From Caldilineaceae bacterium (GTDB lineage: Bacteria > Chloroflexota > Anaerolineae > Caldilineales > Caldilineaceae), in assembly GCA_020634815.1 (NCBI GenBank), contig JACKBA010000030.1, forward strand, positions 19,904-83,903: a stretch of 64,000 bases of DNA, given 5' to 3'. This document shows, one piece after another, positions 20,449 through 30,707 of this stretch. Made by a program: the position numbers and the translations under genes. The notes under the pieces are model-generated. The model was given only the letters and a program-made list of their open reading frames with translations. It was not told the origin of the DNA and ran no database searches. The number at the start of each line of letters is the position of its first letter. Position 1 is the stretch's first letter.

Positions 20449-21507
20449 ATGCCAACCGAGACGATGACACCCAAGGAACGCTGGCTTGCCGTGTTGCAGC
20501 GCAAGACGCCCGACCGCACGCCCATGGATTACTGGGGCACCGACGAGACCATGGAGCGGCTCATGCAGCACCTGGGCTGCGCCGAACCCTGGGAGGTCTT
20601 TCGCGCGCTGCACATCGACCGCGTGGTGGGGGTACGGCCGGAGTACGCCGGCCCGCCGCTGGACGACGACCACGACATGTTCGGCTGCGGCTATCGCGAT
20701 GTCTACTACGAGGGCGGCGCCTATCGCGAGTGTGTCTCGCACCCGCTGGCCGGCTTCGAAACCATCGACGAAATCGAGGCCAACTACAAGTGGCCTAGCG
20801 CCGACTGGCTCGATTATTCGGTGATTCCCGGCCAGATCGAAGGCAAGGAGGAGTATCCGATCCAGGGTGGTGGCTCGGAGCCCTTTCTAATCTACGCCCG
20901 GCTGCGCGGCATGGAACAGGCGTACATGGACCTGCTCGTCAACCCGGAGCTGGCCGCCTACTGCCTGGACAAACTTTTCGACCTCGCCTACGTCGACACG
21001 CAACGCATCTACGAGCAACTGCCGGGGCAGATTCTGCTCTCCTACGTCGCCGAGGACTTCGGCTCGCAGCAGAGCCTGCTCTTTGCGCCCAAGACGATCC
21101 GCGACGTCTTCATCCCGCGCATGAAGCGCATGATCGACCTCGCGCACAGCGCGGGCGCCTATGTCTTTCACCACAGCGACGGCGCCATCCGCCCCATCCT
21201 GCCTGATATGATCGCGGCCGGTATCGACCTCCTCAACCCCATCCAATGGCGCTGCCACGGCATGGAGCGCGCCGAACTCAAGCGCGACTTCGGCGGCCAG
21301 GTGATCCTGCACGGCGGGATGGACAACCAGCACACGCTGGCCTTTGGCTCTGTCGAAGATGTGCGGCGCGAAGTGGCGGAGAACCTGGCGATTCTCGGTG
21401 AGGGCGGCGGCTACATCCTGGCGCCCTGTCACAACATCCAGTCCGTCAGCCCGCCGGAGAACATCGTGGCCATGTACGAAACCGGCTACGATCTCGGCTG
21501 GCAATAA
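20449..21507 (+). CDS. Uroporphyrinogen decarboxylase (URO-D) family protein, second copy
   Basis: A 352-residue TIM-barrel protein of the same non-HemE branch as 7385-8509, with PKERWLAVLQRKTPDRTPMD at the start and GGYILAPCHNIQSVSPPENI at the end. The histidine and cysteine in the last motif are where corrinoid-dependent methyltransferases of this superfamily bind zinc, but no partner corrinoid protein is encoded here. A Shine-Dalgarno AAAGGGGA precedes the ATG. The upstream DUF2723 gene ends 57 bases away. Substrate unknown. Confidence 0.8.
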   Translation: MPTETMTPKERWLAVLQRKTPDRTPMDYWGTDETMERLMQHLGCAEPWEVFRALHIDRVVGVRPEYAGPPLDDDHDMFGCGYRDVYYEGGAYRECVSHPLAGFETIDEIEANYKWPSADWLDYSVIPGQIEGKEEYPIQGGGSEPFLIYARLRGMEQAYMDLLVNPELAAYCLDKLFDLAYVDTQRIYEQLPGQILLSYVAEDFGSQQSLLFAPKTIRDVFIPRMKRMIDLAHSAGAYVFHHSDGAIRPILPDMIAAGIDLLNPIQWRCHGMERAELKRDFGGQVILHGGMDNQHTLAFGSVEDVRREVAENLAILGEGGGYILAPCHNIQSVSPPENIVAMYETGYDLGWQ

Positions 21508-21513
21508 GGTTCT

Positions 21514-21831
21514 TTGACGCAAAGGCGCAGAGGAGCAGAGAAAACGCAGAGAAAAGCAAAAGGGCGAAGACTATTCTTCTCTGCGCTCCTCTGCGTCTCA
21601 GAGTCCGTTTGGAAGTTCGCACTCTTGACGCAGAGGCACAGAGAAAAACGCAGAGAGAGGCCCTGCTTCGTTTTCGTGTTACCTCTGCGAACCTCTGCGT
21701 CTCAGAGTCCGTTTGGAAGTTCGCAATCTTGACGCAGAGTCGCAGAGGCACAGAGAAAAACGCAGAGAAAAGCCCTGCTTCGTTGTCGTGTTATCTCTGC
21801 GAACCTCTGCATCTCTGCGCCTCTGCGTCAA
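21514..21831. repeat. Three family A repeats in tandem
   Basis: Three units of the TTGACGCAGAGGC type. Two joints are near-identical: the string CTCAGAGTCCGTTTGGAAGT occurs at 21597 and again at 21701, giving a unit of 104 bases. Each unit is itself a palindrome with purine-rich left and pyrimidine-rich right arms. The array fills the whole gap between two convergent genes and ends 5 bases before the GH2 stop codon. No gene is present in it. Confidence 0.85.
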
Positions 21832-21836
21832 AGGAT

Positions 21837-24494
21837 TCAGCTCAACAAGTTAACTGCCCCAGCAAAGAGCGCCTGCGCGACGGCATCTTCCGCCAGCGTG
21901 TGCGCGTTGAGCTTGAAGGTCGTGAGGGCGACATGGCCGCGGCCGTAGGGCATCGCCGCCAGCAGCGCCACCGGCTTGTGGATCCAGCCCAGCGCCAGGC
22001 CGGCCCAGCAGTGCGTGGCATAAGCCCACGGCGGCAGACCGACGAGGATCATGTCGGGCATGACCGGCTCGTATTCCATCTCCAGCAGCGGGTCGCCGGG
22101 CAGGGTGGCAAAGGGACCGGTTTTCTTGATCCAGGAGAAAGCCGTTGCCCAGTCACCCTGCCAGGGCGTGCCGGCGCGCGGGATGACCGCGCCGATGGGC
22201 AACCGCATGGGGTCTGCGCCGTCTCCTGGTTCGCCGGCCAGCAGCAGCAGGCGCGCGCCCGTCTGCACCGCGCGTTCCAGCGCGGGCGAATAGCGGCGCG
22301 CGACCAGGACCGTGCCCGGCGCGGCAGAATCGACGTTCGCCTCGGCGACGGCATAGCCGAGCGTGCGCAGCGTGGCAGCCAGGGCTGAATCATCCACCAC
22401 AGTCAGGGCCGGACCGCCGGCAGCCGCGGCGACCGATGCCAGTTCGACGCGGTTGCTGGCAATCACGGCACCCTCGGCGTCAAGCCACCTGGCCGTGAGC
22501 GCGACCATGCCCGGCCCGTCGAGTGGCACTTCGATCGTCCCGGCGGTGGCGTCGAGCTGCCCGCTCGCTTTGCCGGCCTCCCAGGCCACCACGCCGTCGC
22601 TGCGCTCGCCGTCGACGCCGAAACAGCGCACGTCGACCGCCACCGTTTCGCCGGGCCGGCCGCTCCAGCGCCGCGGGCGCAGGGTGACGGCGTTGTCCTG
22701 ATTGAGCGGCACGAATAGGTCGTCCAGCCCCTGCTTGACGTCACGCTGCATGGTCAGCAGGCCGTTGCACTCCCAGTGCACGTCGGTAAACTCGGTGATG
22801 ATGTAGCCGGCGATGGACGGATGCAGGCGCATGGTGGTGATCTCGTAGTTCAGGCTGCGCGCCATGTGCTCCTGTGAGTTGCGCACGAAGTTCTGCAACG
22901 TGCCAAACGCGGCGTCCAGCCCGGCATCGAGAAAGCGCTGCGGCATGGCGTGCGGATAGACGATGCCGTTGTCGCGCTCGTAGCCCGTCTCGAACCACCA
23001 CGGCTCGCCCCCATGTTCCTGGATCGCGGCCGGGTCGGGCAGCCCCCAGTTGCCGAACTCGGAGACGACCAGCGGCAGATCGGGACGCCGCTCGGCCAGG
23101 TAATCTTGCGCCCACACCCAGTCATTCTCGCGGCCGGCAAAGTCGGCCACCCATTCGTCCCACTCCTTGGCATGGTCGGGGATGGCGCGATAGTGGTGGA
23201 AATCCTCCAGGTCGCCGGCCACGTGGAAATTGTCACAGCAGCCGGAGTTGTCGACAATGAGGCGCGTCGGGTCTATCTGCTTCGCTTCGTGGTAGAAATC
23301 CGCCAGCCAGCGCCGGTGGTCGGGATTGCGCACCAGGTCGGTGCCCCAGTTCTCGTTGATGAGCGTCCAGGCGATGATCGACGGGTGATTCCAGTCGCGC
23401 GCCACCATGCCGCGGAAGGTCTCCTTGGCGCGTGCGTCCGTGGCGTCGGTCAGGAACACCCAGTTGGGGATCTCCGTCCAGACGAGCAGGCCCAGCCGGT
23501 CGGCGACCTCATAGTAGCGCGGGTCTTCGATCTTGATGTGGATGCGCAGGCAGTTGAGCCCCAGCGCCTTGGCCTTGCGCGCCTGATCCTCCAGGTACTC
23601 CAGGCTCGGCGGCGTGTAGATGGTCTCCGGATAGTAAGCCTGGTCGAGCACACCGCGCAGATAGAGCGGTTCGCCATTGAGATAGATGCGGCCGGCGCGC
23701 GCCTCTACGGTGCGGAAGCCGCAGGATTCACTGACGCGATCCTGCGCGGCGCCGTCGACCGTCAGCGTGGTCACGACCGTATAGAGCGCGGGCGAGTCGG
23801 GGCTCCACAACTGCGGCGCGCCCTCCAGCACGGCGCGGCCGGCGCCATCGGCGTCCAACGTCACGGTCGCGACGCTCTGGCCGGCCGGGTCGAGCACCGT
23901 GGCAGCCAGGCTCGCGCCGTCGGGCAGCGACGCATTGAGCGTAGCGGCGATGTCGATGGCCTGCTCGGCCGGCTGCGGCGTGAGGCGCACGCTTGCGATG
24001 TGCACCGCCGGGCGCATGTTCAGCGTCACGCTCTGCCAGATGCCGCCGATGGGGCCGTACCAGCTCTGCTTGCCGTGCGGCACCTCGGTGAAGGGGGCAT
24101 CGGGATAGCGGCTGCGGTCGTCGCTGGCGTCAACCACGCGCACGACAAGGACATTTTCGCCCGGCTTGAGCAGCGCGGTCACGTCGAAGTCGAAAGGCAG
24201 GTAGCCGCCCTCGTGTTCACCGGCGCGGTGCCCGTTCAGCCAGACGATGGCGTGGTAGTCGACCGCACCAAAGTGCAGGATGGCGGCCTTGCCGGCCAGG
24301 TCGCCGTCGAACTCAAAGCGGCGGCGGTACCAGGCCGTGCCGCTGTAATTGCGCAGGTCGTCGAATTGCGCCTGCCAGGGCAGGGGCACCTGCGCCGCCC
24401 GCCATTCCTTGATGGAGAGAATATCGTCGCCGTCGGTGGGGTCGATCTGAAAGTCCCAGGTTCCGTCGAGGGAAATCCGATTGTTGGCTGTCAT
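21837..24494 (-). CDS. Glycoside hydrolase family 2 enzyme (beta-galactosidase/glucuronidase type)
   Basis: An 885-residue GH2 enzyme that removes terminal beta-linked sugars. Domains in order: a jelly-roll sugar-binding domain from ISLDGTWDF, an immunoglobulin-like domain, then the TIM barrel with acid/base E381 (LINENWG) and nucleophile E479 (VVSEFGNWG), followed by C-terminal beta domains. There is no signal peptide, so it acts inside the cell on imported oligosaccharides. The ATG at 24494 is chosen over an upstream extension because AGGTGA lies 6-7 bases before it and homology begins there. It is downstream of GH51 on the same strand. The exact sugar specificity cannot be read. Confidence 0.93.
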   Translation of the reverse strand: MTANNRISLDGTWDFQIDPTDGDDILSIKEWRAAQVPLPWQAQFDDLRNYSGTAWYRRRFEFDGDLAGKAAILHFGAVDYHAIVWLNGHRAGEHEGGYLPFDFDVTALLKPGENVLVVRVVDASDDRSRYPDAPFTEVPHGKQSWYGPIGGIWQSVTLNMRPAVHIASVRLTPQPAEQAIDIAATLNASLPDGASLAATVLDPAGQSVATVTLDADGAGRAVLEGAPQLWSPDSPALYTVVTTLTVDGAAQDRVSESCGFRTVEARAGRIYLNGEPLYLRGVLDQAYYPETIYTPPSLEYLEDQARKAKALGLNCLRIHIKIEDPRYYEVADRLGLLVWTEIPNWVFLTDATDARAKETFRGMVARDWNHPSIIAWTLINENWGTDLVRNPDHRRWLADFYHEAKQIDPTRLIVDNSGCCDNFHVAGDLEDFHHYRAIPDHAKEWDEWVADFAGRENDWVWAQDYLAERRPDLPLVVSEFGNWGLPDPAAIQEHGGEPWWFETGYERDNGIVYPHAMPQRFLDAGLDAAFGTLQNFVRNSQEHMARSLNYEITTMRLHPSIAGYIITEFTDVHWECNGLLTMQRDVKQGLDDLFVPLNQDNAVTLRPRRWSGRPGETVAVDVRCFGVDGERSDGVVAWEAGKASGQLDATAGTIEVPLDGPGMVALTARWLDAEGAVIASNRVELASVAAAAGGPALTVVDDSALAATLRTLGYAVAEANVDSAAPGTVLVARRYSPALERAVQTGARLLLLAGEPGDGADPMRLPIGAVIPRAGTPWQGDWATAFSWIKKTGPFATLPGDPLLEMEYEPVMPDMILVGLPPWAYATHCWAGLALGWIHKPVALLAAMPYGRGHVALTTFKLNAHTLAEDAVAQALFAGAVNLLS

Positions 24495-24540
24495 TTTGTT
24501 CACCTGCTTGGTCTCAATCTGTCTAGGTGTGAGAAATGGA

Positions 24541-24615
24541 ACGCGGATGACGCTGATTTGGCAGATTCGTGCGGATTGAATCCGCAGCCATCCGCTCACT
24601 CCGCGTCATCCGCGC
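24541..24615. repeat. Palindromic repeat, family D
   Basis: Outer arms ACGCGGATGACG and its near-exact complement at 24604-24615 enclose an inner palindrome TGCGGATT-G-AATCCGCA. It lies between the GH51 and GH2 genes. CGGATT words at 8509-8552 are a probable relative. Confidence 0.7.
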
Positions 24616-24643
24616 TCCGTTCAAGTTCTGGTTTGTTAAGGTG

Positions 24644-26143
24644 TCAAGCGTCGCGCGTGGTCAGAACCGTGAACGAGAGGGGCGGCAACTGGATCGTCGC
24701 CTTGCCGTCCTTGACGACAGGCGCCGTGATCGGCTGCGCCGTGAGGGCGTTCGGGTCCTCCCACGTATTGCCGGCCTTGGGATCCGTGCCTGCCAACTGC
24801 CACGCCTTCTCCATCGTCACATTGCGCCCATCCTGCCAGACCAGGTCGGTGACGACGCTCTCCGTCAGGCTGCGGTTGACAACGAAGATCGCGCCGCTGC
24901 CGTCGGCCGGGTCGTAGGAGGCGGAGACGTCGAGCATGGGCACGTCGCCGAACTGCGCTGTCTCCGTGCGCGGCGCCTTGACGAGCACGTCGAGCGCCTG
25001 GCCGCGGGCGTGGTTGCTGACCAGCTCGAAGACGTAGTACGACGGGTGCTTGAGCAGCTCGTCGCCGCGCGTGTGGATCCAGGAGATGACGTTGACGATC
25101 TGGGCGACGCAGGCGATCTTGAGCACGTGGCTCTTGCGCAGGAAGACGTTGAGCCACTGGCCGACGACCAGCGCATCTTCCAGGTTGTACATTTCCTCAG
25201 AGAGATGCGGCGCTTCGGTCCAGTTCCCCTGCACCGGGTCGCCCTTGTACCAGACCTGCCACTCATCCCACGAGAGGTAAACATCATGCTTGGAGCGGCG
25301 CTTGGCCTTGACGTAGCGCAGCACCCCTTCCATGGTGTCGACGTAGTGCTCGAAGAGGACGGAATTGGCCAGGAAGCTGGGCGTGTCGTTCTCGCGATTG
25401 CCGGCGTAGTAGTGGATGGAGAGGTAATCCATGTGCTCCCACGCCTCTTCCAGCGCGACGCGATCCCACTCCGGGAAGGTGGGCATGCGGTCGTTGGAGG
25501 AGCCGCACAGCACCGTCTCGATGGAGGGGTCCATCCAGCGCATGAGCTTGGCCGCCTCGCGCGCTTTGACGCCGTACTCGTGCGCGGCCAGCGCGCCCAT
25601 CTGCCACGGGCCGTCCATCTCGTTGCCGACGCACCAGTACTTGACGTTGTGTGGCGCGGCATAGCCGTGCTGGCTGCGCAGGTCGGACCAGTAGGTGCCC
25701 GACGGCGTGTTGCAGTAGTCGACGAGGTCGCAGGCGGACTGGATGGTGCCAGTGCCCATGTTGACGCCGAGCATGGGCGCAGCGTCGATGGCCTTGCAGA
25801 AGCCCATGAACTCGTTGGTGCCGAACTGGTTGGTCTCCAGCGACTGCCAGGCGAGCTCACGGCGGCGCGGGCGCTGCTCCTTGGGGCCGACGCCGTCGAG
25901 CCAGTTGTAGCCGCTGAGGAAGTTGCCGCCTGGATAGCGGATGGTCGTGTACTTCTGCGCGCGCAGGGCGTCGAGCACGTCGGTGCGCAGCCCCTGCTCA
26001 TCGGCGTGGGCGGACTTGGGTTCGTAGATACCTTCGTAGACGCAGCGCCCCATGTGCTCGGCAAAGCCGCCAAAGAGCAGCGGCGAGATTGGAGCGATGG
26101 TGCGGTTAGCGTCGAGAAGAAGCTGTGCGGATGACTTTGACAT
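24644..26143 (-). CDS. Alpha-L-arabinofuranosidase, GH51
   Basis: A 499-residue GH51 enzyme, the usual length, that releases arabinofuranose from arabinan or arabinoxylan fragments. The family start LFGGFAEHMGRCVYEGIY is clear. The acid/base glutamate is E175 in VGNEMDG and the nucleophile is E294 in SWDEWQ. No signal peptide: it works on imported oligosaccharides in the cytoplasm. The ATG at 26143 has AGGAA upstream; 22 further in-frame residues before it look non-coding. It lies between the GH2 gene and a decayed sugar transporter, and the two tandem LacI regulators further upstream probably control the locus. Confidence 0.95.
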   Translation of the reverse strand: MSKSSAQLLLDANRTIAPISPLLFGGFAEHMGRCVYEGIYEPKSAHADEQGLRTDVLDALRAQKYTTIRYPGGNFLSGYNWLDGVGPKEQRPRRRELAWQSLETNQFGTNEFMGFCKAIDAAPMLGVNMGTGTIQSACDLVDYCNTPSGTYWSDLRSQHGYAAPHNVKYWCVGNEMDGPWQMGALAAHEYGVKAREAAKLMRWMDPSIETVLCGSSNDRMPTFPEWDRVALEEAWEHMDYLSIHYYAGNRENDTPSFLANSVLFEHYVDTMEGVLRYVKAKRRSKHDVYLSWDEWQVWYKGDPVQGNWTEAPHLSEEMYNLEDALVVGQWLNVFLRKSHVLKIACVAQIVNVISWIHTRGDELLKHPSYYVFELVSNHARGQALDVLVKAPRTETAQFGDVPMLDVSASYDPADGSGAIFVVNRSLTESVVTDLVWQDGRNVTMEKAWQLAGTDPKAGNTWEDPNALTAQPITAPVVKDGKATIQLPPLSFTVLTTRDA

Positions 26144-26236
26144 GATGCAAGTTCCTATCGGATACAAGGATGCTGAGCACGGAAATCGAGTGACGATTGG
26201 TGCTATCACGAGTCATTCGTCACTCGTCAAGCGGCC

Positions 26237-27047
26237 TTACTGCCCGGCCATGCCGGTGGTCGTGATGCCGGAGATGATCTGGCGTTGGAAAACTGCGTAA
26301 AAAATGAGGACCGGGGTCGTGGCCACAAAGGCGCCAGCAAAGCAAGCCCACGCTGAATGTAGCTGCCCTGCTGGATAACGACCAGACCGACCGGTAGCGT
26401 TAGCATCGGCCTGATCATGAGGACGATCAGCGGCCAGAACAGGTCATTCCAGAGGCCGAGGAAGCGAATATAAAGAGCGCAACCATTGCGCCGCGCATGA
26501 GCGGCACGCAGATCTGCCAGTAGATGCGGAAGCGGTTGGCGCCATCGACGCCGCGTCCTCCAGTTCCTGCGGTATCGAGTAAAAGTGCTGACGCAGTAGA
26601 AAGATTCCGTCACCGATGCGGCAGCCGGCCACCAGATGGCGTGGTACGTATCGAGCAATCCAGATCACGTAGGCAGCAGAAAGGCCGGAATCAATGTGAT
26701 CGCTGCCGGAATCATCAGGCTGAAGAGCAGCAGCGAGAAGAGGAAACTTTGCCAGGGAACTCAAGGCGGGCAAAGGCGTAGCCGCTGAGGCTGAGACAAA
26801 ACAAGATGATGGCGTGTACCGACAGTGGCGACAAGCAGGCTGTCGTGAAAACCAGCGCCGAGGGCAACTGCGGGTCGAGAAGATCTTGATGAAGTTGCTG
26901 ACGGTGACTGGCTGCGGGATCCAGTTGATGGGAAACTCAACTGGTTCGCTTCGAGCGTAAAGCCATCGGTAACATATAGAGCGGCACGACGACGATCAGT
27001 GCCAGCGGCATGAAGACGAGCCACATGACAAGCGAACGTCGAGGCAT
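26237..27047 (-). pseudogene. Sugar ABC transporter permease (MalG type), several frameshifts
   Basis: Pieces in different frames together give a MalG-family membrane protein. The start begins MPRRSLVMWLVFMPLAL; the EAA loop is recognisable as PQELEDAASM; then LGLWNDLFWPLIVLM, and the typical ending IISGITTTGMAGQ before a stop at 26237. At least three or four one-base losses break the frame, for example after EDAASM and before FLGLWND. All family landmarks remain in the right order and spacing, so decay is recent or the local sequence has errors. An intact gene would encode one half of the membrane channel. Confidence 0.8.
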
Positions 27048-27113
27048 CCTCGCAGCGAATCGTCTGCCGCGGTATACGTTGGAAGGGAAATAGTCTGGCG
27101 GTCTCCTGCGAAC

Positions 27114-28079
27114 CTAGTATTCCGTGCGCCGGCGCATCATCGAGAACATGATGATGGTGACCACGATCATCACAAGGGCTAGCACCACTGAAATCGACGA
27201 TGCATAGCCGTATCGGAAGAACTTCCAGGCGGTCTCATATAGGTACATCGTTGCACGATCGAGACGCATTGCCCGGACCACCGCCACGTAATGATATAGG
27301 CTGGGCGAAGACCTGCATATGCGCGATGAATTGCGTGACGACGACGAAAAACATCGTTGGCGTAATCAGCGGAATGGTGATGTGGCGAAACGTCCGAAGC
27401 CCTGCGCCATCAATCTTTGCAGCCTCGTAGAAGGCTCCGGGATATTATGCAGTCCGGCGATGAAGACGAGCATGGGGAAGCCAAATGTCCACCAGACGGT
27501 CGTGATGGACAGCGCTGGAATCACCAGGCTGGGATTGCTAACCACATGACGCGGGCCCCCAGCATATTGGTGACGTAGTAATTGATGATTCCGATCTGGG
27601 TGTCCCAGACGCGGATGGCAATAATACCCAACACCGAGACCGAGATAATGCCTGGGGCATAGAAGAGCACACGCGAAAATTCGCTGCCGAAAAACGGTGT
27701 TTCAGACCCGATGCTACCAACAGCGCAAAATCGACGTTGATGATAACGGTGATAACCATGAACCCGTATTGCCCAGCACTTCCCAGAAGACCTTGTCGCT
27801 CACAACGCCTGATAGTTGGCCACCCACTTCTGGTCGCAGCATTATCTTCCAGTCAAAGACTGATTTGTAGCCCGCGGAAGATCGGATACAGAAGGAAGAC
27901 GCAAAGAACAAGATGAAGTGGGGCAGGATGAACAGATAGTTTGGCAATTGCTTGCGGAGGGTCTTCCAACGATCGGTTGCCGGTGGGGTGCTTGCGGACG
28001 CCGTAACTGTGGTCGTGAGTGCTCTCCAGGCAAGTTGCGAAAGGTGAGGCTGGTGCATCGCCGGACTCGTCGAGCGCAC
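27114..28079 (-). pseudogene. Sugar ABC transporter permease (MalF type), several frameshifts
   Basis: The N-terminal part is readable as LRKQLPNYLFILPHFILFFA followed, after a shift, by FDWKIMLRPEVGGQ. The gene ends with SMMRRRTEY and a stop at 27114. Between them, hydrophobic segments of a MalF-type permease are spread over three frames. The start is uncertain; ATGs at 28058 or 28079 are possible. It lies between the MalG-type and the binding-protein pseudogenes in the standard order for a sugar importer. Same pattern of single-base indels as its neighbours. Confidence 0.75.
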
Positions 28080-28102
28080 CAGTGCTCTACACTACGAGGT
28101 GA

Positions 28103-29485
28103 TTACGGGCGATCGAGGATTGCCTGAACGCCTTTGCATCATTGCCAGCCTGCGAGCGGCTGAACGTCAGCATCGCAGGTGGCCAGGGCATTGCCGACGG
28201 CGGTTTCCCATGCAGTCTGAATTTCGACGAATGGGACTTGGGCAAGTGTCGGTACGGCCGATGGCATTGAACTGCTCGGCAGCCTTGGCGACGGATGCGT
28301 TCGCTGCACCTCCGGCAGCGCCTGTACGGACTTGAGCGCCGGGACCTGGCCGGAGGTGGACCAGTAGGCGCCGTTCTCTGACCAGGAACGTCATCAGCTT
28401 CTTGGCCGTCCATGCCATCCTCGTCGACACCGGTCGGGATCGAGAAGATGTGCGAGTCAAACTTGACGGCCTGATTGCCGTCCGGTGCGCGAGTTGATGA
28501 ACCGCAGTCTCGGTGAGCCGCCACGTCCGGGCGTCGCGCATGTAGCCGCCCGTCCAGGTGCCTTCCCACAAAGACCAACTGGTTGTTCTCGTACAGTTCG
28601 CCCGCCCACAGTACGGGTGCCGGCGGTGCCACATAGTACTTGTACATCAGGTCCCTGAATGTCTGGATCGCGGCGCACGGACTCGGGGCTGTTCAGTGTG
28701 GCACTGCGTCACATCTTCATTGACGACGCCACCACCAAACTGCCACAGCACTGTGGGACCGTGAAGCGCGGCCAGGTCCAGTCCAGGTGGCCCAGATCGG
28801 CGACATTGTCCTTGTCAAAGCCCTCTTCGTTCGGGTGCTTGCCGTTGACGTCGGTGGTGAGTTTCTGCGCCCAGTCGATGAACTCGGTTCCATTCTGGGG
28901 CAGCACGCTGCGGGTCCAGTCCAGCATCTTCGATGATCTTGGTGTTCGCCCACAGAATCCAGCCGTGATTGTCGAACGGCACGGCCATCGTGCTGCCCAT
29001 CAACCGATATCTGGTTGATGAGACGTCGTTGAATTGTCCTTGCTGTGGGTGCCGTCATTGAATGACGTCGTCCATCGGGGTCATCAGACCCTCGTTCGCC
29101 ATCTGATGAACCTCTGCCGCATGGAAGATGACCATGTCCGGCGGATCGCCTGCCGGCGACGGCGGTGGGATACTTCTGGAAGAAGATATCCCACGGATAG
29201 CCCTCGAATTCGAAAACAGAGGTCCGGATTGATCCGCCGAATTGCTTGAGCATCTCGGCGAAGACGGCCCATCAGAGCCGGTGAGACCGTGCCACATCCG
29301 CATGGGATCATCGCACTCGCCGAAGTTGACCACCGGGGTAGGCTCTGGGCGGGTGCATCCGCCACTGGCGCATGCGGCTGCAGTATCTGCTGCCCGCCAC
29401 CTTCGGCCGGGGCTGCCGCCCCGCCACAGGCACTGATCAGCATGCCAGTACCATTAACAAGGTCGCCTACTGACAGCTTACGCAT
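28103..29485 (-). pseudogene. Sugar-binding lipoprotein (SBP family 1), several frameshifts
   Basis: The start is well preserved: AAAGGAGAA ribosome site, ATG at 29485, a short signal and lipobox LISAC followed by GGAAAPAEGGG. Further coding blocks appear in different frames: GSTMAVPFDNHGWILWANTK, then TEFIDWAQKLTTDVNGKHPN, then a block in another frame reading LWQFGGGVVNED. The C-terminal block contains VPFVEIQTAWETAVGNAL. At least five frame changes are needed to read through. It would have been the extracellular binding protein of the sugar importer, first gene of the transporter operon. Confidence 0.8.
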
Positions 29486-29582
29486 TGCAAATTCTCCTTT
29501 GCGTTTACTTGGGAAACAAAAAGCACGACTGACTGTTGATAGACACAGACATGAGCCTGTGTTGCAACCAAACCTTGATGCG

Positions 29583-29600
29583 GTGGCGCCTTTGCGCCAC
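29583..29600 (-). terminator. Hairpin terminator after the first LacI gene
   Basis: GTGGCGC and GCGCCAC (7 bp, perfect) with a 4-base loop, 2 bases beyond the lacI stop on the minus strand. It should separate the regulator transcript from the transporter genes downstream. Confidence 0.55.
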
Positions 29601-29602
29601 AT

Positions 29603-30643
29603 TCACGCCGACTCGCGCACCACCAGCCGGCACGGCACCTCGAAGCCGCGCCCCGGCCCGCTGTAGTCGCCGCGCAGCCGCTCGAAGAGCGCCTCCGCCA
29701 TGACGCGACCCATCTCTGCGGGATGCTGCGCCACCGTGGTCAGCCGCGGCCGCACCCACGTCGCCGGCGGGATGTCGTCGAACCCGACAATCGCCATATC
29801 CTCGGGAATGCGCAGCCCGGCGTTCTGCACCGCCTCCATGGCGCCGATGGCCATGAGGTCGTTCACGGCAAAGACCGCAGTCGGCGGATGGGAAAGGCCC
29901 AGCAGTACCTGCATGGCATGCTCGCCACTGGCTGATGACCAGTCGCCGATCTCGAACATCTCTGGATAAATCGGCAGCCCGGCCTGGCGCATGGCTTCAA
30001 GAAATGCCGCCCGCCGCCGCGCCCCGGCCGAATAACTGCTGGTGACGCCGATGAAGCCGATACGCCGGTGCCCCTTCTCGCGAATCAGCCAGGTGATCGC
30101 CGCCGCCACCATCTCATCGTCATCCCCATAGACCGTGTCCACCGTGGGGTGATGAATGTGCTGGCCCAGCGCCACCACGGCGACGCCCGTGCGCCTGATC
30201 AGATAGTCGAAATCTTCCTCGGTCAGATGATACGGCACCATGATCACGCCGTCGACCGGCCGCCGGATCACCGACTCGATAAAGTGCATCTCGCCGTCGC
30301 GCATGTGATCGGTGTTGGCGATCATGACGTCATAGCGATTGGCGTGCGCCGCATCCTGCACCGCACGCACCATGGGGTGATAGAAGGGATTGGCAATGTC
30401 GGCCACCATCATGGCGATCATGAGCGTCTTCTGCCCGCGCAGGCTGCCCGCATGCAGATTCGGGTAATAGCCCAGCTTCTCCACCGCTTCCAGCACTCGC
30501 TGCCGCGTCTCTTCGCCGATAGGGATCGTCTCGTTGGCGCCGTTCAACACACGCGAAACCGTGCTCTGCGAGACGCCGGCCAACGTGGCCACGTCGCGCA
30601 TGGTAACGGTCGATTTGCGCGTGGAACGAACCCTCGACGACAT
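29603..30643 (-). CDS. LacI-family transcriptional regulator
   Basis: A 346-residue sugar-responsive repressor. The LacI headpiece is at about residues 14-40 (TMRDVATLAGVSQSTVSRVL) with the hinge helix near YYPNLHAGSLRG, followed by a periplasmic-binding-protein-like sensor domain with VGFDDIPPATWVRPRLTTV. It lies upstream of the decayed transporter and the GH51 and GH2 genes on the same strand, so arabinose- or galactose-containing oligosaccharides are likely ligands. AGGAGA precedes the ATG. A paralog of the same length is encoded immediately upstream at 30842-31882. Confidence 0.93.
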   Translation of the reverse strand: MSSRVRSTRKSTVTMRDVATLAGVSQSTVSRVLNGANETIPIGEETRQRVLEAVEKLGYYPNLHAGSLRGQKTLMIAMMVADIANPFYHPMVRAVQDAAHANRYDVMIANTDHMRDGEMHFIESVIRRPVDGVIMVPYHLTEEDFDYLIRRTGVAVVALGQHIHHPTVDTVYGDDDEMVAAAITWLIREKGHRRIGFIGVTSSYSAGARRRAAFLEAMRQAGLPIYPEMFEIGDWSSASGEHAMQVLLGLSHPPTAVFAVNDLMAIGAMEAVQNAGLRIPEDMAIVGFDDIPPATWVRPRLTTVAQHPAEMGRVMAEALFERLRGDYSGPGRGFEVPCRLVVRESA

Positions 30644-30677
30644 GACTTCTCCTATGCAATCGTATGCGGTAATTCGT

Positions 30678-30707
30678 AGTCTAGCACACGATTTCAGGGA
30701 TTGTCAA
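30678..30707 (-). promoter_or_regulatory. Sigma-70-type promoter for the first LacI gene
   Basis: On the minus strand TTGACA (30702-30707) and TAGACT (30678-30683) are separated by 18 bases, about 35 bases before the lacI start. The remainder of the 30708-30841 gap shows no feature I recognise. Confidence 0.6.
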
